Source of the DNA: Cellulomonas gilvus ATCC 13127
Lineage (GTDB): Bacteria; Actinomycetota; Actinomycetes; Actinomycetales; Cellulomonadaceae
Length of the DNA stretch: 64,000 bases
Direction: 5' to 3'
Assembly (NCBI RefSeq): GCF_000218545.1
Contig: NC_015671.1
Coordinates: 744,001 to 808,000 of the forward strand
Shown here: one piece after another, positions 8,737-17,749 of the stretch
How positions within the stretch are numbered: the first letter of the stretch is position 1
Layout of the letters: the number at the start of each line of letters is the position of its first letter
Made by a program: the position numbers and the translations under genes
Notes under the pieces: model-generated
What the model was told of the DNA's origin: nothing
Database searches by the model: none
The model's input: only the letters and a program-made list of their open reading frames with translations

Positions 8737-9693
8737 TCAGCCGAGCTCGGCGCTCGTCGGCGGGTTGGCACCCGCGCGCGAGACGGTGATCGCCGCGATC
8801 CGTGCGCACCGCGCCAGGACGTCCTCGACGGTCGTCGCGTCGACGTCGTGCAGCGCGTCGCGGCGGTCGGCGCCGAGCAGGCCGGCCGACCACAGGCCGT
8901 CCACCAGCCCGCCCATGAACGAGTCGCCCGCGCCCACCGTGTCCGCGACCGTGACACGCGGTGCGGCGACCTGCAGACGCGCGCCCGCCGCGGTGGCGGC
9001 GAACGCGCCCTCGCCACCGTGCGTCACGACCACGACCGCGGGCCCGCGCCGGGTCCACTCCTCGGCGATCTCGGCGGGCGCCACACCGGGGTGCAGCCAC
9101 GCGAGGTCCTCGTCGCTGACCTTGACCACGTCGGCGAGCGCGACCATCGCGTCCACGTACGGCAGCGCGTGCGCGGGGCTGCCCATGAGGGCCGGCCGCA
9201 GGTTCGGGTCGTAGGTGACGGTCGACGTGGGCCGCAGACGTGCCATGACCTCGGCGACGCGGCCGGCACCCGGCTCGAGCACCGCCGCGATCGATCCGGT
9301 GTGCGCGACGAGCGGGGCGACGTCGTCGCCGTCCCACGTGGACGGCAGGTCCCACTCGAGGTCGAACTCGTACGTCGCGACGCCCGCGGCGTCCAGGTGG
9401 GCCGTCGCGCGCGGCGTCCGGGCCGCGACCCGGTCGCCCGTGAGGACGTGCACGTGCGAGGCCGCCAGGTGACGGCGCACCTGCTCGCCCGCGGCGTCGT
9501 CGCCCAGCCAGGTCAGCAGGTCCACCGCGCGGCCCAGGCGGCCGAGCCCGAGCGCGACGTTCGCCGGGCTGCCCCCGGGGTGGTCCTCGCGGGACCCGTC
9601 CGCGCGGGCCACCACGTCGATCAACGCCTCGCCGATCACGAGCGCGCGCTGCGCGCGTGCGTCGTCCGGGTGCTCGCCTGCGTGCTGCGTCAT
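8737..9693 (-). CDS. PfkB-family carbohydrate kinase (fructokinase-like)
   Basis: A 318-residue ribokinase-fold sugar kinase that transfers phosphate from ATP to a sugar hydroxyl. The N-terminal substrate motif is [16 protein letters not shown] (39-54); the C-terminal PfkB signature [12 protein letters not shown] (251-262) holds the catalytic base D257. Fructose is the commonest substrate for this sequence type, but sugar identity cannot be fixed here. Its ATG overlaps the xseB stop by 4 nt, so it is coupled to the exonuclease VII genes, an arrangement that looks accidental rather than functional. Confidence 0.87.
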   Translation of the reverse strand: MTQHAGEHPDDARAQRALVIGEALIDVVARADGSREDHPGGSPANVALGLGRLGRAVDLLTWLGDDAAGEQVRRHLAASHVHVLTGDRVAARTPRATAHLDAAGVATYEFDLEWDLPSTWDGDDVAPLVAHTGSIAAVLEPGAGRVAEVMARLRPTSTVTYDPNLRPALMGSPAHALPYVDAMVALADVVKVSDEDLAWLHPGVAPAEIAEEWTRRGPAVVVVTHGGEGAFAATAAGARLQVAAPRVTVADTVGAGDSFMGGLVDGLWSAGLLGADRRDALHDVDATTVEDVLARCARIAAITVSRAGANPPTSAELG

Positions 9694-9998
9694 GCGTCCC
9701 TGCCCGTCCCGTCGTCGGTGGTCACCGTCTGCCCGCCCGCGGCACCCTCGCCACGTGCGGCCGCCAGCCGCTCACGTGCCCCGTCCAGCCACTGCTGGCA
9801 GCGCGTGGCGAGCGCCTCGCCGCGCTCCCACAGCGCCAGCGACTCCTCGAGCGACTCGGCGCCGCTCTCGAGCCGCGCCACGACGGTCACGAGCTCGTCG
9901 CGCGCCTGCTCGTAGCTGAGCTCGGCGACCCCCGCGGCCGGGTCCGCTGCGGGGCTCGCGGCCGACTCGTTCGTCGCGCGCGTGGTCTGCTTCGGCAC
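9690..9998 (-). CDS. xseB: Exodeoxyribonuclease VII small subunit
   Basis: The 102-residue small subunit wraps the large subunit XseA in the enzyme that trims single-stranded DNA to oligonucleotides in mismatch and damage repair. The diagnostic core is [18 protein letters not shown] followed by [14 protein letters not shown] and a terminal helix with [12 protein letters not shown]. The N-terminal 25 residues are Ala/Pro-rich and probably disordered. It starts at GTG. It lies 80 nt downstream of xseA on the same strand. Confidence 0.92.
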   Translation of the reverse strand: MPKQTTRATNESAASPAADPAAGVAELSYEQARDELVTVVARLESGAESLEESLALWERGEALATRCQQWLDGARERLAAARGEGAAGGQTVTTDDGTGRDA

Positions 9999-10078
9999 GG
10001 CGGTCAGTCAACCAGACGGCGCCCACGCCCCGCGTCACGTCGCGGCCGGAGCGCGCCTGGGCCCCCTCAGCGCGGACG

Positions 10079-11392
10079 TCAGGTGCGCGTCACCTCGGCG
10101 GCGAGCTCACCCCGTGCGACGCGGACGCGCAGCGCGTCGCCCACGGTCACGTCGTCGGGACCGCGCACCACTGCGCCGTCGGTGCGCTGCACCACCGCGT
10201 AGCCGCGGTCGAGCGTCGCGGCGGGGGACAGCGCCCTCACGTGGCCAGCGAGGCCGCGCGTCTCGGCCGCGGCCCGGTCCAGCAGGTGCGCGAGCGTGCG
10301 CCGGGCCGAGTCCCGCAGCGCGTGCACCCGCGCCTCGTGCGCATCCACCAGGCTCGTCGGTCGCGCGAGCGCGGGACGGCTGCGCAGGTGGTCGAGCGTG
10401 CTCTGGTCGCGCGCGATGCGCTGCGTGAGCGCCGCGCGCGTGCGCAGGCGCGCCTGGGCGACGCGCGCCCGTTCCTCGGCGACGTCCGGCACGATGCGCT
10501 TGGCCGCGTCGGTGGGAGTCGAGGCACGCAGGTCCGCCACCAGGTCCAGCAGCGGCGCGTCCATGTGGTGCCCGATCGCGCTCACCAGGGGCGTGCGACA
10601 TGCCGCGGCGGCGCGGACCAGCGCCTCGTTGCTGAACGGGAGCAGGTCCTCGAACGCGCCACCACCACGTGCGACGACGATCACCTCGACCTCGGGGCGG
10701 GCATCCAGCTCGGCGATGGCCGCACTCACCTCGGGCACCGCGCGCGGGCCCTGGACCGTGACGCGCCGGATCTCGAACCGCACCGCGGGCCAGCGGGCCC
10801 GCGCGTTCGAGACCACGTCGTGCTCGGCGTCGCCCTGCTGCGCGCACACCAGCCCCACGACCGCCGGCAGGAACGGCAGGCGACGCTTGCGGTCCTCGTC
10901 GAACAGTCCCTCGGACGCCAGGACGCGCTTGAGGTGCTCGATGCGGGCGAGCAGCTCGCCCAGGCCCACCAGGCGCACGTCGTCGGCCGCGAAGGACAGG
11001 CTGCCGCGCTTGAGGTGGTAGCTCGGGCGCGCGTGCACCACCAGGTGCGCGCCGTCGCCCACTCCCTTGCCCAGCCGCGCGACCGCCGCCGCGCTCGTCG
11101 TCACCGCGATCGACATGTCGACGTCCGTGTCCCGCAGCGTCAGGAAGCACGTCGAGTTCCAGCGCTTGAGGTCGAGCACCTGCCCCTCGATCCACACGGG
11201 CGGCATCCGCGCGATGTAGTCGGCGATCTTGGGGGCGAGGTGGCGCACGGGCCACGGACGGTCCGCCGTCGTGTCGCCGGCACGCAGCGGCAGCGCTCCC
11301 CGCGGCGCGCGCGTCTCGCCGCCCGCGTCCCCGGTCCCGGCGCCCTCGTCGGGCCGACTGCTCGGTGCGTTCACCCGATCAGGGTGCACCAT
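10079..11392 (-). CDS. xseA: Exodeoxyribonuclease VII large subunit
   Basis: The 437-residue catalytic subunit. An N-terminal OB fold (WIEGQVLDLKRW, about 65-76) binds single-stranded DNA; the central catalytic domain has VVARGGGAFEDLLPF and SAIGHHMDAPLLDLVADLRASTP; a long coiled-coil tail binds XseB. The product is full length. The ATG at 11392 is followed by about 45 variable residues; a GTG at 11374 preceded by CACCCT six bases earlier could be a leaderless start instead. Synteny with ispH and ychF is typical of actinobacteria. Confidence 0.93.
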   Translation of the reverse strand: MVHPDRVNAPSSRPDEGAGTGDAGGETRAPRGALPLRAGDTTADRPWPVRHLAPKIADYIARMPPVWIEGQVLDLKRWNSTCFLTLRDTDVDMSIAVTTSAAAVARLGKGVGDGAHLVVHARPSYHLKRGSLSFAADDVRLVGLGELLARIEHLKRVLASEGLFDEDRKRRLPFLPAVVGLVCAQQGDAEHDVVSNARARWPAVRFEIRRVTVQGPRAVPEVSAAIAELDARPEVEVIVVARGGGAFEDLLPFSNEALVRAAAACRTPLVSAIGHHMDAPLLDLVADLRASTPTDAAKRIVPDVAEERARVAQARLRTRAALTQRIARDQSTLDHLRSRPALARPTSLVDAHEARVHALRDSARRTLAHLLDRAAAETRGLAGHVRALSPAATLDRGYAVVQRTDGAVVRGPDDVTVGDALRVRVARGELAAEVTRT

Positions 11393-11459
11393 CGCGCCGA
11401 CACCCCGCGTGTCGGCCGGACTCGCGGGGCTCGATGGTCGCGTGCACGGCGGCAGGCAC

Positions 11460-11465
11460 TACCGT
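11460..11465 (+). promoter_or_regulatory. Leaderless -10 (TACCGT) of the secreted Cys-rich protein gene
   Basis: TACCGT ends 8 nt before the GTG at 11474, and there is no Shine-Dalgarno sequence. This matches the leaderless arrangement seen repeatedly in this window. Confidence 0.5.
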
Positions 11466-11473
11466 GCGGGCTC

Positions 11474-12721
11474 GTGCGAGTGACGCGGCCCCGACGATCA
11501 CCGATCGCCGCAGCCGTCTCCACGCTGGTCGGCACGGTGGTCTCCATGCTGCTGCCCGGCCCGCTGACCGGGGTCCCGGCCGCGATCGTCACGCCCGAGA
11601 CGCTCGCACCGTCGCCCGCCGTCTCGCACGAGTTCGGCACCGCGGCCCGCACGCCGGAGCTCACCGTGGGCCGCGCGCCCACCACGCGGTACGGCGCGCT
11701 CGAGGGCAGCGGCGTCCAGGTCCGGGTGGGTGCCGCCGGTGAGAAGCGCCGCGTGGTGCTGCGCGTGCCCACCCGGCTCGCGGGGGTTCCGGCGGGGCGC
11801 GCCGGACGCACCGACGGGCCGGCACCGCTCGCGATGGCCACGTGGAAGGTCCGGTGCGTGCAGGCCGAGACCTACAACCGGCGGACCGGGCACGCACGCA
11901 GCACCGTGCCGCCCACGCGCTGGGCCTACACGTCGCGCTCGGAGGCCGCCGGCTCGCTGGACTGGATGGCGTCGCTGCGCAACGTGCTGCCGGGCGAGGA
12001 CCACGACGCCGTGGTGCGTGCCACGTTCGAGTTCACGCAGCCCGGACGGTACTGGTGCTTCGGCACGTGGGGGGCCCAGTCGTGGAGCGCCGCTCCGCTG
12101 CGCCTGGTGCTGGCCCGGCCGGGCACGTTGTCCGTGTCCGCACCCCTGGCGCACCCGGGCTCGGCCGTCCAGTGCGTCTGGCGTGAGCAGCGCGGCGCGG
12201 GCCTGCGCCCCGACGGGTGCGTGGGCGGGCGGCTCGACGCCGCGCTCGAGCGCCTCGAGCCGTCCTCCGCAGCGGGGCCGACGGTCAACCGCGTCGAGGT
12301 GGCGCTACCGCCACCCGTCGCGGCGCAGGACGGGCCCGGGCGGTGGCTCCGCGCGCAGGCCACCTTCCGGGTCACGACCTGCTCGGGCCAGCAGCTGGGC
12401 GTCAGCCCGTGCCGCGCGCGCGACGTCGCGACCGGCGGCGACCGGTCGGTGTTCGTCGGGTCCCTCGCCGTCCGGGGCGTCGACGGTGCCGCGCTCCCGT
12501 CCGGGTGCGTCCAGCTCGCGCCCGGCGACCGCACCTGGGCACGCCACGTCGTCAGCCGCGCGGTGCATCACGACGAGGTCGTGGTCGACATCCGGTTCCG
12601 CGTCCGTGGGTCGTGCGCGCAGGCCGTGCGCGTCGTGTCCCTGGTGCGGGTCGCCGCCGGCGCACCGGGCTGGGTCGAGCAGGACAAGTCCCACCTCACG
12701 GTGTCCGTCGCCGCCACGTAG
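11474..12721 (+). CDS. Secreted Cys-rich protein of unknown function
   Basis: I do not recognise a family. The 415-residue product begins with a basic n-region (VRVTRPRRS) and a hydrophobic stretch, [19 protein letters not shown], so it is exported or membrane-anchored. The rest is rich in short beta-like segments with alternating hydrophobic residues. Cysteines fall at wide spacing (for example VRCVQ, YWCFG, QCVWR, DGCVG, TTCSG, SPCRA, SGCVQ, GSCAQ), an even-looking set suited to extracellular disulfides. Two halves, before and after about residue 265, both look like beta-sandwich domains. The start is chosen because a TANNNT -10 lies 8 nt before this GTG. Its TAG stop forms part of the ispH -10. 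Confidence 0.7.
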   Translation: MRVTRPRRSPIAAAVSTLVGTVVSMLLPGPLTGVPAAIVTPETLAPSPAVSHEFGTAARTPELTVGRAPTTRYGALEGSGVQVRVGAAGEKRRVVLRVPTRLAGVPAGRAGRTDGPAPLAMATWKVRCVQAETYNRRTGHARSTVPPTRWAYTSRSEAAGSLDWMASLRNVLPGEDHDAVVRATFEFTQPGRYWCFGTWGAQSWSAAPLRLVLARPGTLSVSAPLAHPGSAVQCVWREQRGAGLRPDGCVGGRLDAALERLEPSSAAGPTVNRVEVALPPPVAAQDGPGRWLRAQATFRVTTCSGQQLGVSPCRARDVATGGDRSVFVGSLAVRGVDGAALPSGCVQLAPGDRTWARHVVSRAVHHDEVVVDIRFRVRGSCAQAVRVVSLVRVAAGAPGWVEQDKSHLTVSVAAT

Positions 12722-12724
12722 ACT
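12719..12724 (+). promoter_or_regulatory. Leaderless -10 (TAGACT) of ispH
   Basis: TAGACT ends 8 nt before the ispH GTG. Its first three bases are the TAG stop codon of the preceding gene, so stop and promoter element are the same bases. Confidence 0.65.
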
Positions 12725-12732
12725 CGGACGTC

Positions 12733-13755
12733 GTGACTGCTCCCGAGACGACCAAGAGGGTGCTGCTCGCCGCGCCCCGCGGCTACTGCGCCGGTGTGGA
12801 CCGCGCCGTCGTCGCGGTGGAGAAGGCCCTCGAGCACTACGGCGCCCCGGTGTACGTGCGCAAGGAGATCGTGCACAACAAGTACGTCGTCGAGACGCTC
12901 GCCGCGCGCGGTGCGATCTTCGTGCACGAGACCGACGAGGTGCCCGAAGGTGCACGCGTCGTGTTCTCGGCGCACGGCGTCTCGCCCGCGGTGCACGCCG
13001 CGGCCGCAGCGCGCTCGCTGCAGACCATCGACGCCACGTGCCCCCTGGTGACCAAGGTGCACAAGGAGGCCGTGCGCTTCGCGGGCGAGGACTTCGACAT
13101 CCTGCTCATCGGCCACGACGGTCACGAAGAGGTCGAGGGCACGCAGGGTGAGGCGCCGGACCGCATCCAGGTGGTGAACTCGCCCGCCGCGGTCGACTCC
13201 GTCGAGGTGCGGGACCCCGAGCGCGTCGTGTGGATCTCCCAGACCACGCTGTCCGTGGACGAGACCATGGAGACCGTCCGCCGCCTGCGTGAGAAGTTCC
13301 CCGCGCTGCAGGACCCGCCCAGCGACGACATCTGCTACGCCACGCAGAACCGGCAGGTCGCGGTGAAGAAGATCGCGCCGCACTGCGACGTCGTCATCAC
13401 CGTCGGCTCGGCGAACTCGTCGAACTCCGTACGCCTCGTGGAGGTCGCGCTCGAGTCGGGCGCCCGCGCGTCCTACCGGATCGACGTCGCCGCCGAGCTC
13501 GACCCGGCGTGGTTCGACGGCGCGACGACGGTCGGGGTCACGTCCGGCGCGTCGGTGCCGGAGATCCTGGTCCGGGACGTGCTCGACGCGCTGGCCGGCC
13601 TGGGCTTCGGCGAGGTCGAGGAGGTGCGCACGGCCACCGAGGACCTCATGTTCTCGCTGCCGCGTGAGCTGCGCGCCGACCTCAAGGCCGCCGGCGCCGC
13701 ACCCGCGCGTCCGCGCCGCGAGAGCCGTCGCACGCTGGACGTCACCCCGGTCTGA
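12733..13755 (+). CDS. ispH: 4-hydroxy-3-methylbut-2-enyl diphosphate reductase (LytB)
   Basis: IspH catalyses the last step of the MEP isoprenoid pathway, reducing HMBPP to IPP and DMAPP, the precursors of the menaquinone side chain made by genes in this window. The three Fe-S ligands are C19 (RGYCAGVDR), C103 (DATCPLVTK) and C201 (ICYATQNR). Substrate-binding His residues occur in VHNKYVV (H48) and FSAHGVSP (H81), and SANSSNS follows. The length of 340 residues is normal, with an Arg-rich C-terminal tail. It starts at GTG with no Shine-Dalgarno sequence and a -10 at 12719. Confidence 0.96.
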   Translation: MTAPETTKRVLLAAPRGYCAGVDRAVVAVEKALEHYGAPVYVRKEIVHNKYVVETLAARGAIFVHETDEVPEGARVVFSAHGVSPAVHAAAAARSLQTIDATCPLVTKVHKEAVRFAGEDFDILLIGHDGHEEVEGTQGEAPDRIQVVNSPAAVDSVEVRDPERVVWISQTTLSVDETMETVRRLREKFPALQDPPSDDICYATQNRQVAVKKIAPHCDVVITVGSANSSNSVRLVEVALESGARASYRIDVAAELDPAWFDGATTVGVTSGASVPEILVRDVLDALAGLGFGEVEEVRTATEDLMFSLPRELRADLKAAGAAPARPRRESRRTLDVTPV

Positions 13756-13786
13756 GGTCCCGACCCTCGCGGCGGCCGAGCGGGTG

Positions 13787-15196
13787 TCATGCGCCGGGCG
13801 CGCTCCGGGGCTCGCCCGCGAGGTCGTCCTGCGGCGCGGCCTGGTCCGCGAGCGCGGCGGCGTCGCGTGCCGCGGCGGTGTCGAACCCGTCGAGCGCGAC
13901 CAGCACGTCCTGCGCCGAGGCGAGCAGCTCGGGTGCGCTGACCGACGACAGCCGGGGGTTCACGGGGACCGGCATGTCCAGGTCGGAGTCCACCACGCCC
14001 AGGTCCGCGAAGCGTCGCGCGCTGACGAGCACGCGCGTCTCGAGCGACCCGACGGTCTGGTTGTAGGCGGTGGCTGCCGCGTCGAGCGAGCGGCCGAGCC
14101 GTGACAGGTGCCCGCCCAGCGTCGCGAGCCGGCCGTGCAGCTGCTTGCCCAGGTCGAGAACCGCCTGCGCGTTCGCGGCGAGCGTCTCCTGGCGCCACGC
14201 GTACGCGACGGTGCGCAGCAGCGCGAGCAGCGTCGTCGGGGTCGCGAGCACCACGTTGCGCTCGGCGGCGTACTCCCAGATCGTCGGGTCCAGGTCGAGC
14301 GCCGCGTGCAGGAACGCCTCCGCGGGGACGAACATGACGACGAACTCGGGCGCCGGGGTGAACTGCTCCCAGTACCGCTTGGCCGCCAACGCGTCGACGT
14401 GGGCGCGCACGTGCCGGACGTGCGCGGCCATGCGCTCGGCCCGCACACGCTCGTCGGTGGCCTCGCTGGCCTCCAGGTAGCCGAGGAACGCGACCTTCGC
14501 GTCCACCACCACCTGCTTGCCGCCCGCGAGGCGCACCACCATGTCCGGACGCTGCAACCCGTCGTCCGTGCGGACCTGCTCCTGCTCGACGAAGTCGACG
14601 TGCGCGAGCATCCCCGCCGCCTCGACCACGCGGCGCAGCTGCATCTCGCCCCAGCGGCCCCGCACCTGCGAGGCGCGCAGCGCGGTCACGAGCTGCGCGG
14701 TCTGGGTGCGCACACCCTCGGACGTGGTGCGCATCGCGTCGACCTGCTCGCACAGCGCTGCGTGCGACTGCGCACGTTCGCGGTCCGCGGCCGCGAGCTG
14801 GCCACGCACGTCGTCCAGCGTGCGGGCGATCGGCTCGACGAGCGCACGCACCGCCTGCTCGCGCTGCGCCAGCTCGCCGACCTGCGTCTGCCGGTCCGCC
14901 GCGAACCGCTGAGACGCGAGCGCCAGGAACTGCTCCGAGCTCTGGGCGAGCGCGTCCGCCGCGAGCGCGCGGAACTGCTCGGCGGCGCGGCCCGCATCCG
15001 CCTGTGCGGCCTCGAGCCGCTCGGCCGCGACCGTGCGCTCCGCCTCGAGCCGGGCCGCGGCGGTGGCGGCCGCGAGCTGTGCCGTGCGCACCGCCTGCTC
15101 GCTGCGGTGCGCCGCGACCGCCCACGCGACCGCGGCGCCCGCCGCGAGCCCGACCAGCAGCGCCACCAGCACCAGAGCCCACCCCTGTCCATCCAT
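13787..15196 (-). CDS. rmuC: DNA recombination protein RmuC
   Basis: RmuC limits inversions and other rearrangements at short inverted repeats. This 469-residue protein has the usual order: one N-terminal membrane helix (ALVLVALLVGLAAGAAVAWAV), a long Ala/Arg/Glu coiled coil to about residue 190, then the PD-(D/E)XK-like nuclease domain with MVVRLAGGKQVVVDAKV and FVPAEAFLHAALD. I start at the ATG at 15196, just before the membrane helix. It reads against ispH, with only 31 nt between the two stop codons. Confidence 0.92.
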   Translation of the reverse strand: MDGQGWALVLVALLVGLAAGAAVAWAVAAHRSEQAVRTAQLAAATAAARLEAERTVAAERLEAAQADAGRAAEQFRALAADALAQSSEQFLALASQRFAADRQTQVGELAQREQAVRALVEPIARTLDDVRGQLAAADRERAQSHAALCEQVDAMRTTSEGVRTQTAQLVTALRASQVRGRWGEMQLRRVVEAAGMLAHVDFVEQEQVRTDDGLQRPDMVVRLAGGKQVVVDAKVAFLGYLEASEATDERVRAERMAAHVRHVRAHVDALAAKRYWEQFTPAPEFVVMFVPAEAFLHAALDLDPTIWEYAAERNVVLATPTTLLALLRTVAYAWRQETLAANAQAVLDLGKQLHGRLATLGGHLSRLGRSLDAAATAYNQTVGSLETRVLVSARRFADLGVVDSDLDMPVPVNPRLSSVSAPELLASAQDVLVALDGFDTAAARDAAALADQAAPQDDLAGEPRSAPGA

Positions 15197-15305
15197 GGCG
15201 CGCACGCTGCCACAGGGCACCCACAGACATCCGCGGGGCCCCAACACGTCGGCCCGGGGCGAGCACGCACCCCCGGCACTGTGCTCGCACGTCGCCGCGG
15301 CTCCC

Positions 15306-15311
15306 TATGCT
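15306..15311 (+). promoter_or_regulatory. Leaderless -10 (TATGCT) of the ABC exporter operon
   Basis: TATGCT ends 7 nt before the GTG at 15319. An in-frame ATG at 15307 lies inside this hexamer and therefore cannot be on the transcript made from it. Confidence 0.6.
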
Positions 15312-15318
15312 GGCCCGC

Positions 15319-16179
15319 GTGCCCGACGACGTGACCGACCCGCCCGTGCCGACCGGGGGCCTGCCCCCCGGGACGCTGCCCACCGCCCGCCCCGAGCACG
15401 TGGACGCAGCGCACCGCGCGACGCCCGCGCTCGAGCTGCGCGGCCTGTGGCGCAGGTTCGGCGACAAGATCGCGGTCGCCGGGATCGACCTCACGGTGCC
15501 TGCGGGGTCGTTCTACGGCCTCGTCGGGCCCAACGGCGCGGGCAAGACGACGACGCTGTCCATGGCCACGGGCCTGCTCGTGCCCGACGCGGGGACGGTG
15601 CTGGTCGACGGTCACGACCTGTGGCAGGACCCGGTCGCGGGCAAGGCGCGCCTGGGCGTGCTGCCGGACGGCGTCAAGCTGTTCGACCGGCTGACCGGCG
15701 AGCAGCTCATCACGTACGCGGGGCTCCTGCGCGGCCTCGACCGCGAGACCACCGCGCAGCGCACGCACGACCTGCTCGTCGCGATGGACCTGGTCCGTGA
15801 CGCCCGCACGCTCGTCGTCGACTACTCGGCGGGCATGACCAAGAAGGTCGCGCTCGCGTGCGCGCTGGTGCACGCGCCGCGACTGCTGGTGCTCGACGAG
15901 CCGTTCGAGGCGGTCGACCCGGTCTCGGCGGCCAACATCCGCGACATCCTCGCCGGCTACGTCGCCTCGGGCGGGACGGTCATCGTCTCGTCGCACGTCA
16001 TGGACCTGGTGCAGCGCATGTGCGACCACGTCGCAGTCGTGTCCGGTGGGCACGTGCTCGCCGCCGGCACGGTCGACGAGGTGCGTGCGGGCCAGAGCCT
16101 GGAGGACCGGTTCGTCGAGCTCGTGGGCGGCCGCGTCAGCGGGGAGGGGCTCGCGTGGTTGCGCACCTCGTCCGACTGA
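15319..16179 (+). CDS. ABC transporter ATP-binding protein (ABC-2 exporter type)
   Basis: A 286-residue ATPase. Walker A is GPNGAGKTT, the signature region is YSAGMTKKVALACALVH, Walker B is LLVLDEPFEAVDP, and the switch is VIVSSHVMDLV. The signature SAGM replaces the canonical SGGQ, a variant common in ABC-2 exporter ATPases. It begins with about 35 disordered Pro/Thr residues. The GTG at 15319 is chosen on the leaderless -10. The next gene, its permease, starts inside its last 25 nt, so the two form one operon. Substrate unknown. Confidence 0.9.
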   Translation: MPDDVTDPPVPTGGLPPGTLPTARPEHVDAAHRATPALELRGLWRRFGDKIAVAGIDLTVPAGSFYGLVGPNGAGKTTTLSMATGLLVPDAGTVLVDGHDLWQDPVAGKARLGVLPDGVKLFDRLTGEQLITYAGLLRGLDRETTAQRTHDLLVAMDLVRDARTLVVDYSAGMTKKVALACALVHAPRLLVLDEPFEAVDPVSAANIRDILAGYVASGGTVIVSSHVMDLVQRMCDHVAVVSGGHVLAAGTVDEVRAGQSLEDRFVELVGGRVSGEGLAWLRTSSD

Positions 16180-17711
16180 AGCTCGCGCTGCTGCGCAACG
16201 GGCTGCGCAGGAGTCCGTGGCAGGTCGTCGGCATGGTGTTCGGCCTGCTGTACGGCCTGGGCATCGCGGCGCTCGTGGTGTCCGCGATGGTGGCCGTGAG
16301 TTTGCAGGACGTCGCGCTGCAACGGACGGTCACCGTCATGCTCGGGTCGCTGCTCGTGGCCGGCTGGTGGTTCGTCCCGCTGCTTGCGTTCGGCGTCGAC
16401 GCGACGCTCGACCCCGAGCGGTTCGCGACGTTCGCGATCCCGCGCCGCAGCCTCGTCGTGGGGCTGTCGATCGCGGCGCTGCTGGGCGTGATGGGCGTGC
16501 TGACGACGATCGTCGCGCTGTCCACCGGGCTCGCGTGGTGGAAGCACCCGCTCGCGATGCTCGTCGGGCTGGTCGGCGCGGTGCTGGGCCTCGGGGTCGC
16601 GGTCGTCGGCGGCCGGGCCGTGGTCGCGGCGGCCGCGCCGCTGGTCGCGCGGCGCCGCGCTCGCGAGCTGACGGCCGCGCTCGCGGTCCTGGCGGTCGCG
16701 AGCATCGGTCCCGTGCTGTCCGGCATCACGAGCGTCCGCCTGGACCGGGACACGTTCGCGGGGGTCGTCGACGTGCTCGTCTGGACGCCGTTCGGTGCGC
16801 CGTGGGGGGCGCCGGCCGACGTCGCGCAGGGTCGCCCGCTGCTCGCGCTCGCGCGGCTCGCGATCGCGGCGGCCACGCTCGCGCTCGCGCTGGTGGTGTG
16901 GGACCGCGCGATCTCGCGCTCGCTCGTCTCACCGCCCCGTCGGGAAGCCGCCGGCGCACGTGCCGGGCTCGGACCGTTCAGCCGGCTCCCCGCCACACCG
17001 CTGGGTGCGGTGACCGCGCGGTGCCTCGTCTACTGGGTCCGCGACCCCCGCTACGCGATGGCAGTCGCGATCGTGCCGATCATCCCCGTGCTGCTGTGGG
17101 TCGTCGGCCGCGGTGAGGGGATCCTGCTGTTCGCGGGGCCGTTCGCGGCGTTCGTGTGCGGCTGGGGCGTCTCGTCGGACGTCTCCTACGACGGCTCGGC
17201 GTTCTGGACGCACGTCAGCGCGGGGGTGCGGGGGCGCGTGGACCGGCTGGGCCGCGTGCTCGCCTCCGCGACGCTCTCGGCGCCGATCGTGCTGCTGATC
17301 ACCGTGGTGACGGCGGCACTCACGGGCCACGCGCGGGACCTGCCGGCGCTGCTCGGCGCGACGCTCGGCGTGCTCGGGGCCGCGTACGGCGGCGCGAGCA
17401 TCTTGTCCGCGCTGGTGGTCCAGCCCGTGCAGCAGCCGGGGGAGAACCCGTTCGCGACCCGCCAGGGCGCCTCGATGTCCGCGATGCTGTCGCAGATGGT
17501 CGGCTCGTTCGCGGTCATGGCGGCGACGCTGCCCGTGGTCGTGCCCGCGTGGGTGGCCGTCGCGACGTCGTCGGCCCTGCTCGGGTGGATCGCGCTCGCC
17601 GTGGGCGCCGTGGTGTGCGGGGCGTGCGTCGTCGTCGGCGTGCGCGTCGGTGGACGGCTGCTCGACCAGCGGGCGCCCGTGCTCCTTCAGCGCGTCATCG
17701 CGTTCGCGTAG
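16155..17711 (+). CDS. ABC-2 type transporter permease
   Basis: A 518-residue membrane protein with about 12 hydrophobic segments, partner of the ATPase that it overlaps by 25 nt. The GTG start has GGGGAGGGG a few bases upstream. The N-terminus reads VVAHLVRLKLALLRNGLRR, the amphipathic entry helix common in ABC-2 permeases. The protein is longer than single-domain ABC-2 permeases and looks like two six-helix halves. The exported molecule is not evident. Confidence 0.85.
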   Translation: MVAHLVRLKLALLRNGLRRSPWQVVGMVFGLLYGLGIAALVVSAMVAVSLQDVALQRTVTVMLGSLLVAGWWFVPLLAFGVDATLDPERFATFAIPRRSLVVGLSIAALLGVMGVLTTIVALSTGLAWWKHPLAMLVGLVGAVLGLGVAVVGGRAVVAAAAPLVARRRARELTAALAVLAVASIGPVLSGITSVRLDRDTFAGVVDVLVWTPFGAPWGAPADVAQGRPLLALARLAIAAATLALALVVWDRAISRSLVSPPRREAAGARAGLGPFSRLPATPLGAVTARCLVYWVRDPRYAMAVAIVPIIPVLLWVVGRGEGILLFAGPFAAFVCGWGVSSDVSYDGSAFWTHVSAGVRGRVDRLGRVLASATLSAPIVLLITVVTAALTGHARDLPALLGATLGVLGAAYGGASILSALVVQPVQQPGENPFATRQGASMSAMLSQMVGSFAVMAATLPVVVPAWVAVATSSALLGWIALAVGAVVCGACVVVGVRVGGRLLDQRAPVLLQRVIAFA

Positions 17712-17735
17712 GCGGGCCGGGCGTCCGCGCGCCCG

Positions 17736-17741
17736 TAGACT
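17736..17741 (+). promoter_or_regulatory. Leaderless -10 (TAGACT) of ychF
   Basis: TAGACT ends 8 nt before the ychF GTG, and there is no Shine-Dalgarno sequence. It has the same hexamer and spacing as the ispH promoter. Confidence 0.65.
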
Positions 17742-17749
17742 TGCCCGCC

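Noticed and set aside
15307..15309. ATG start for the ABC exporter ATPase
   Set aside because: It lies inside the TATGCT -10 hexamer; the GTG at 15319 fits the leaderless pattern and loses only four non-conserved residues.
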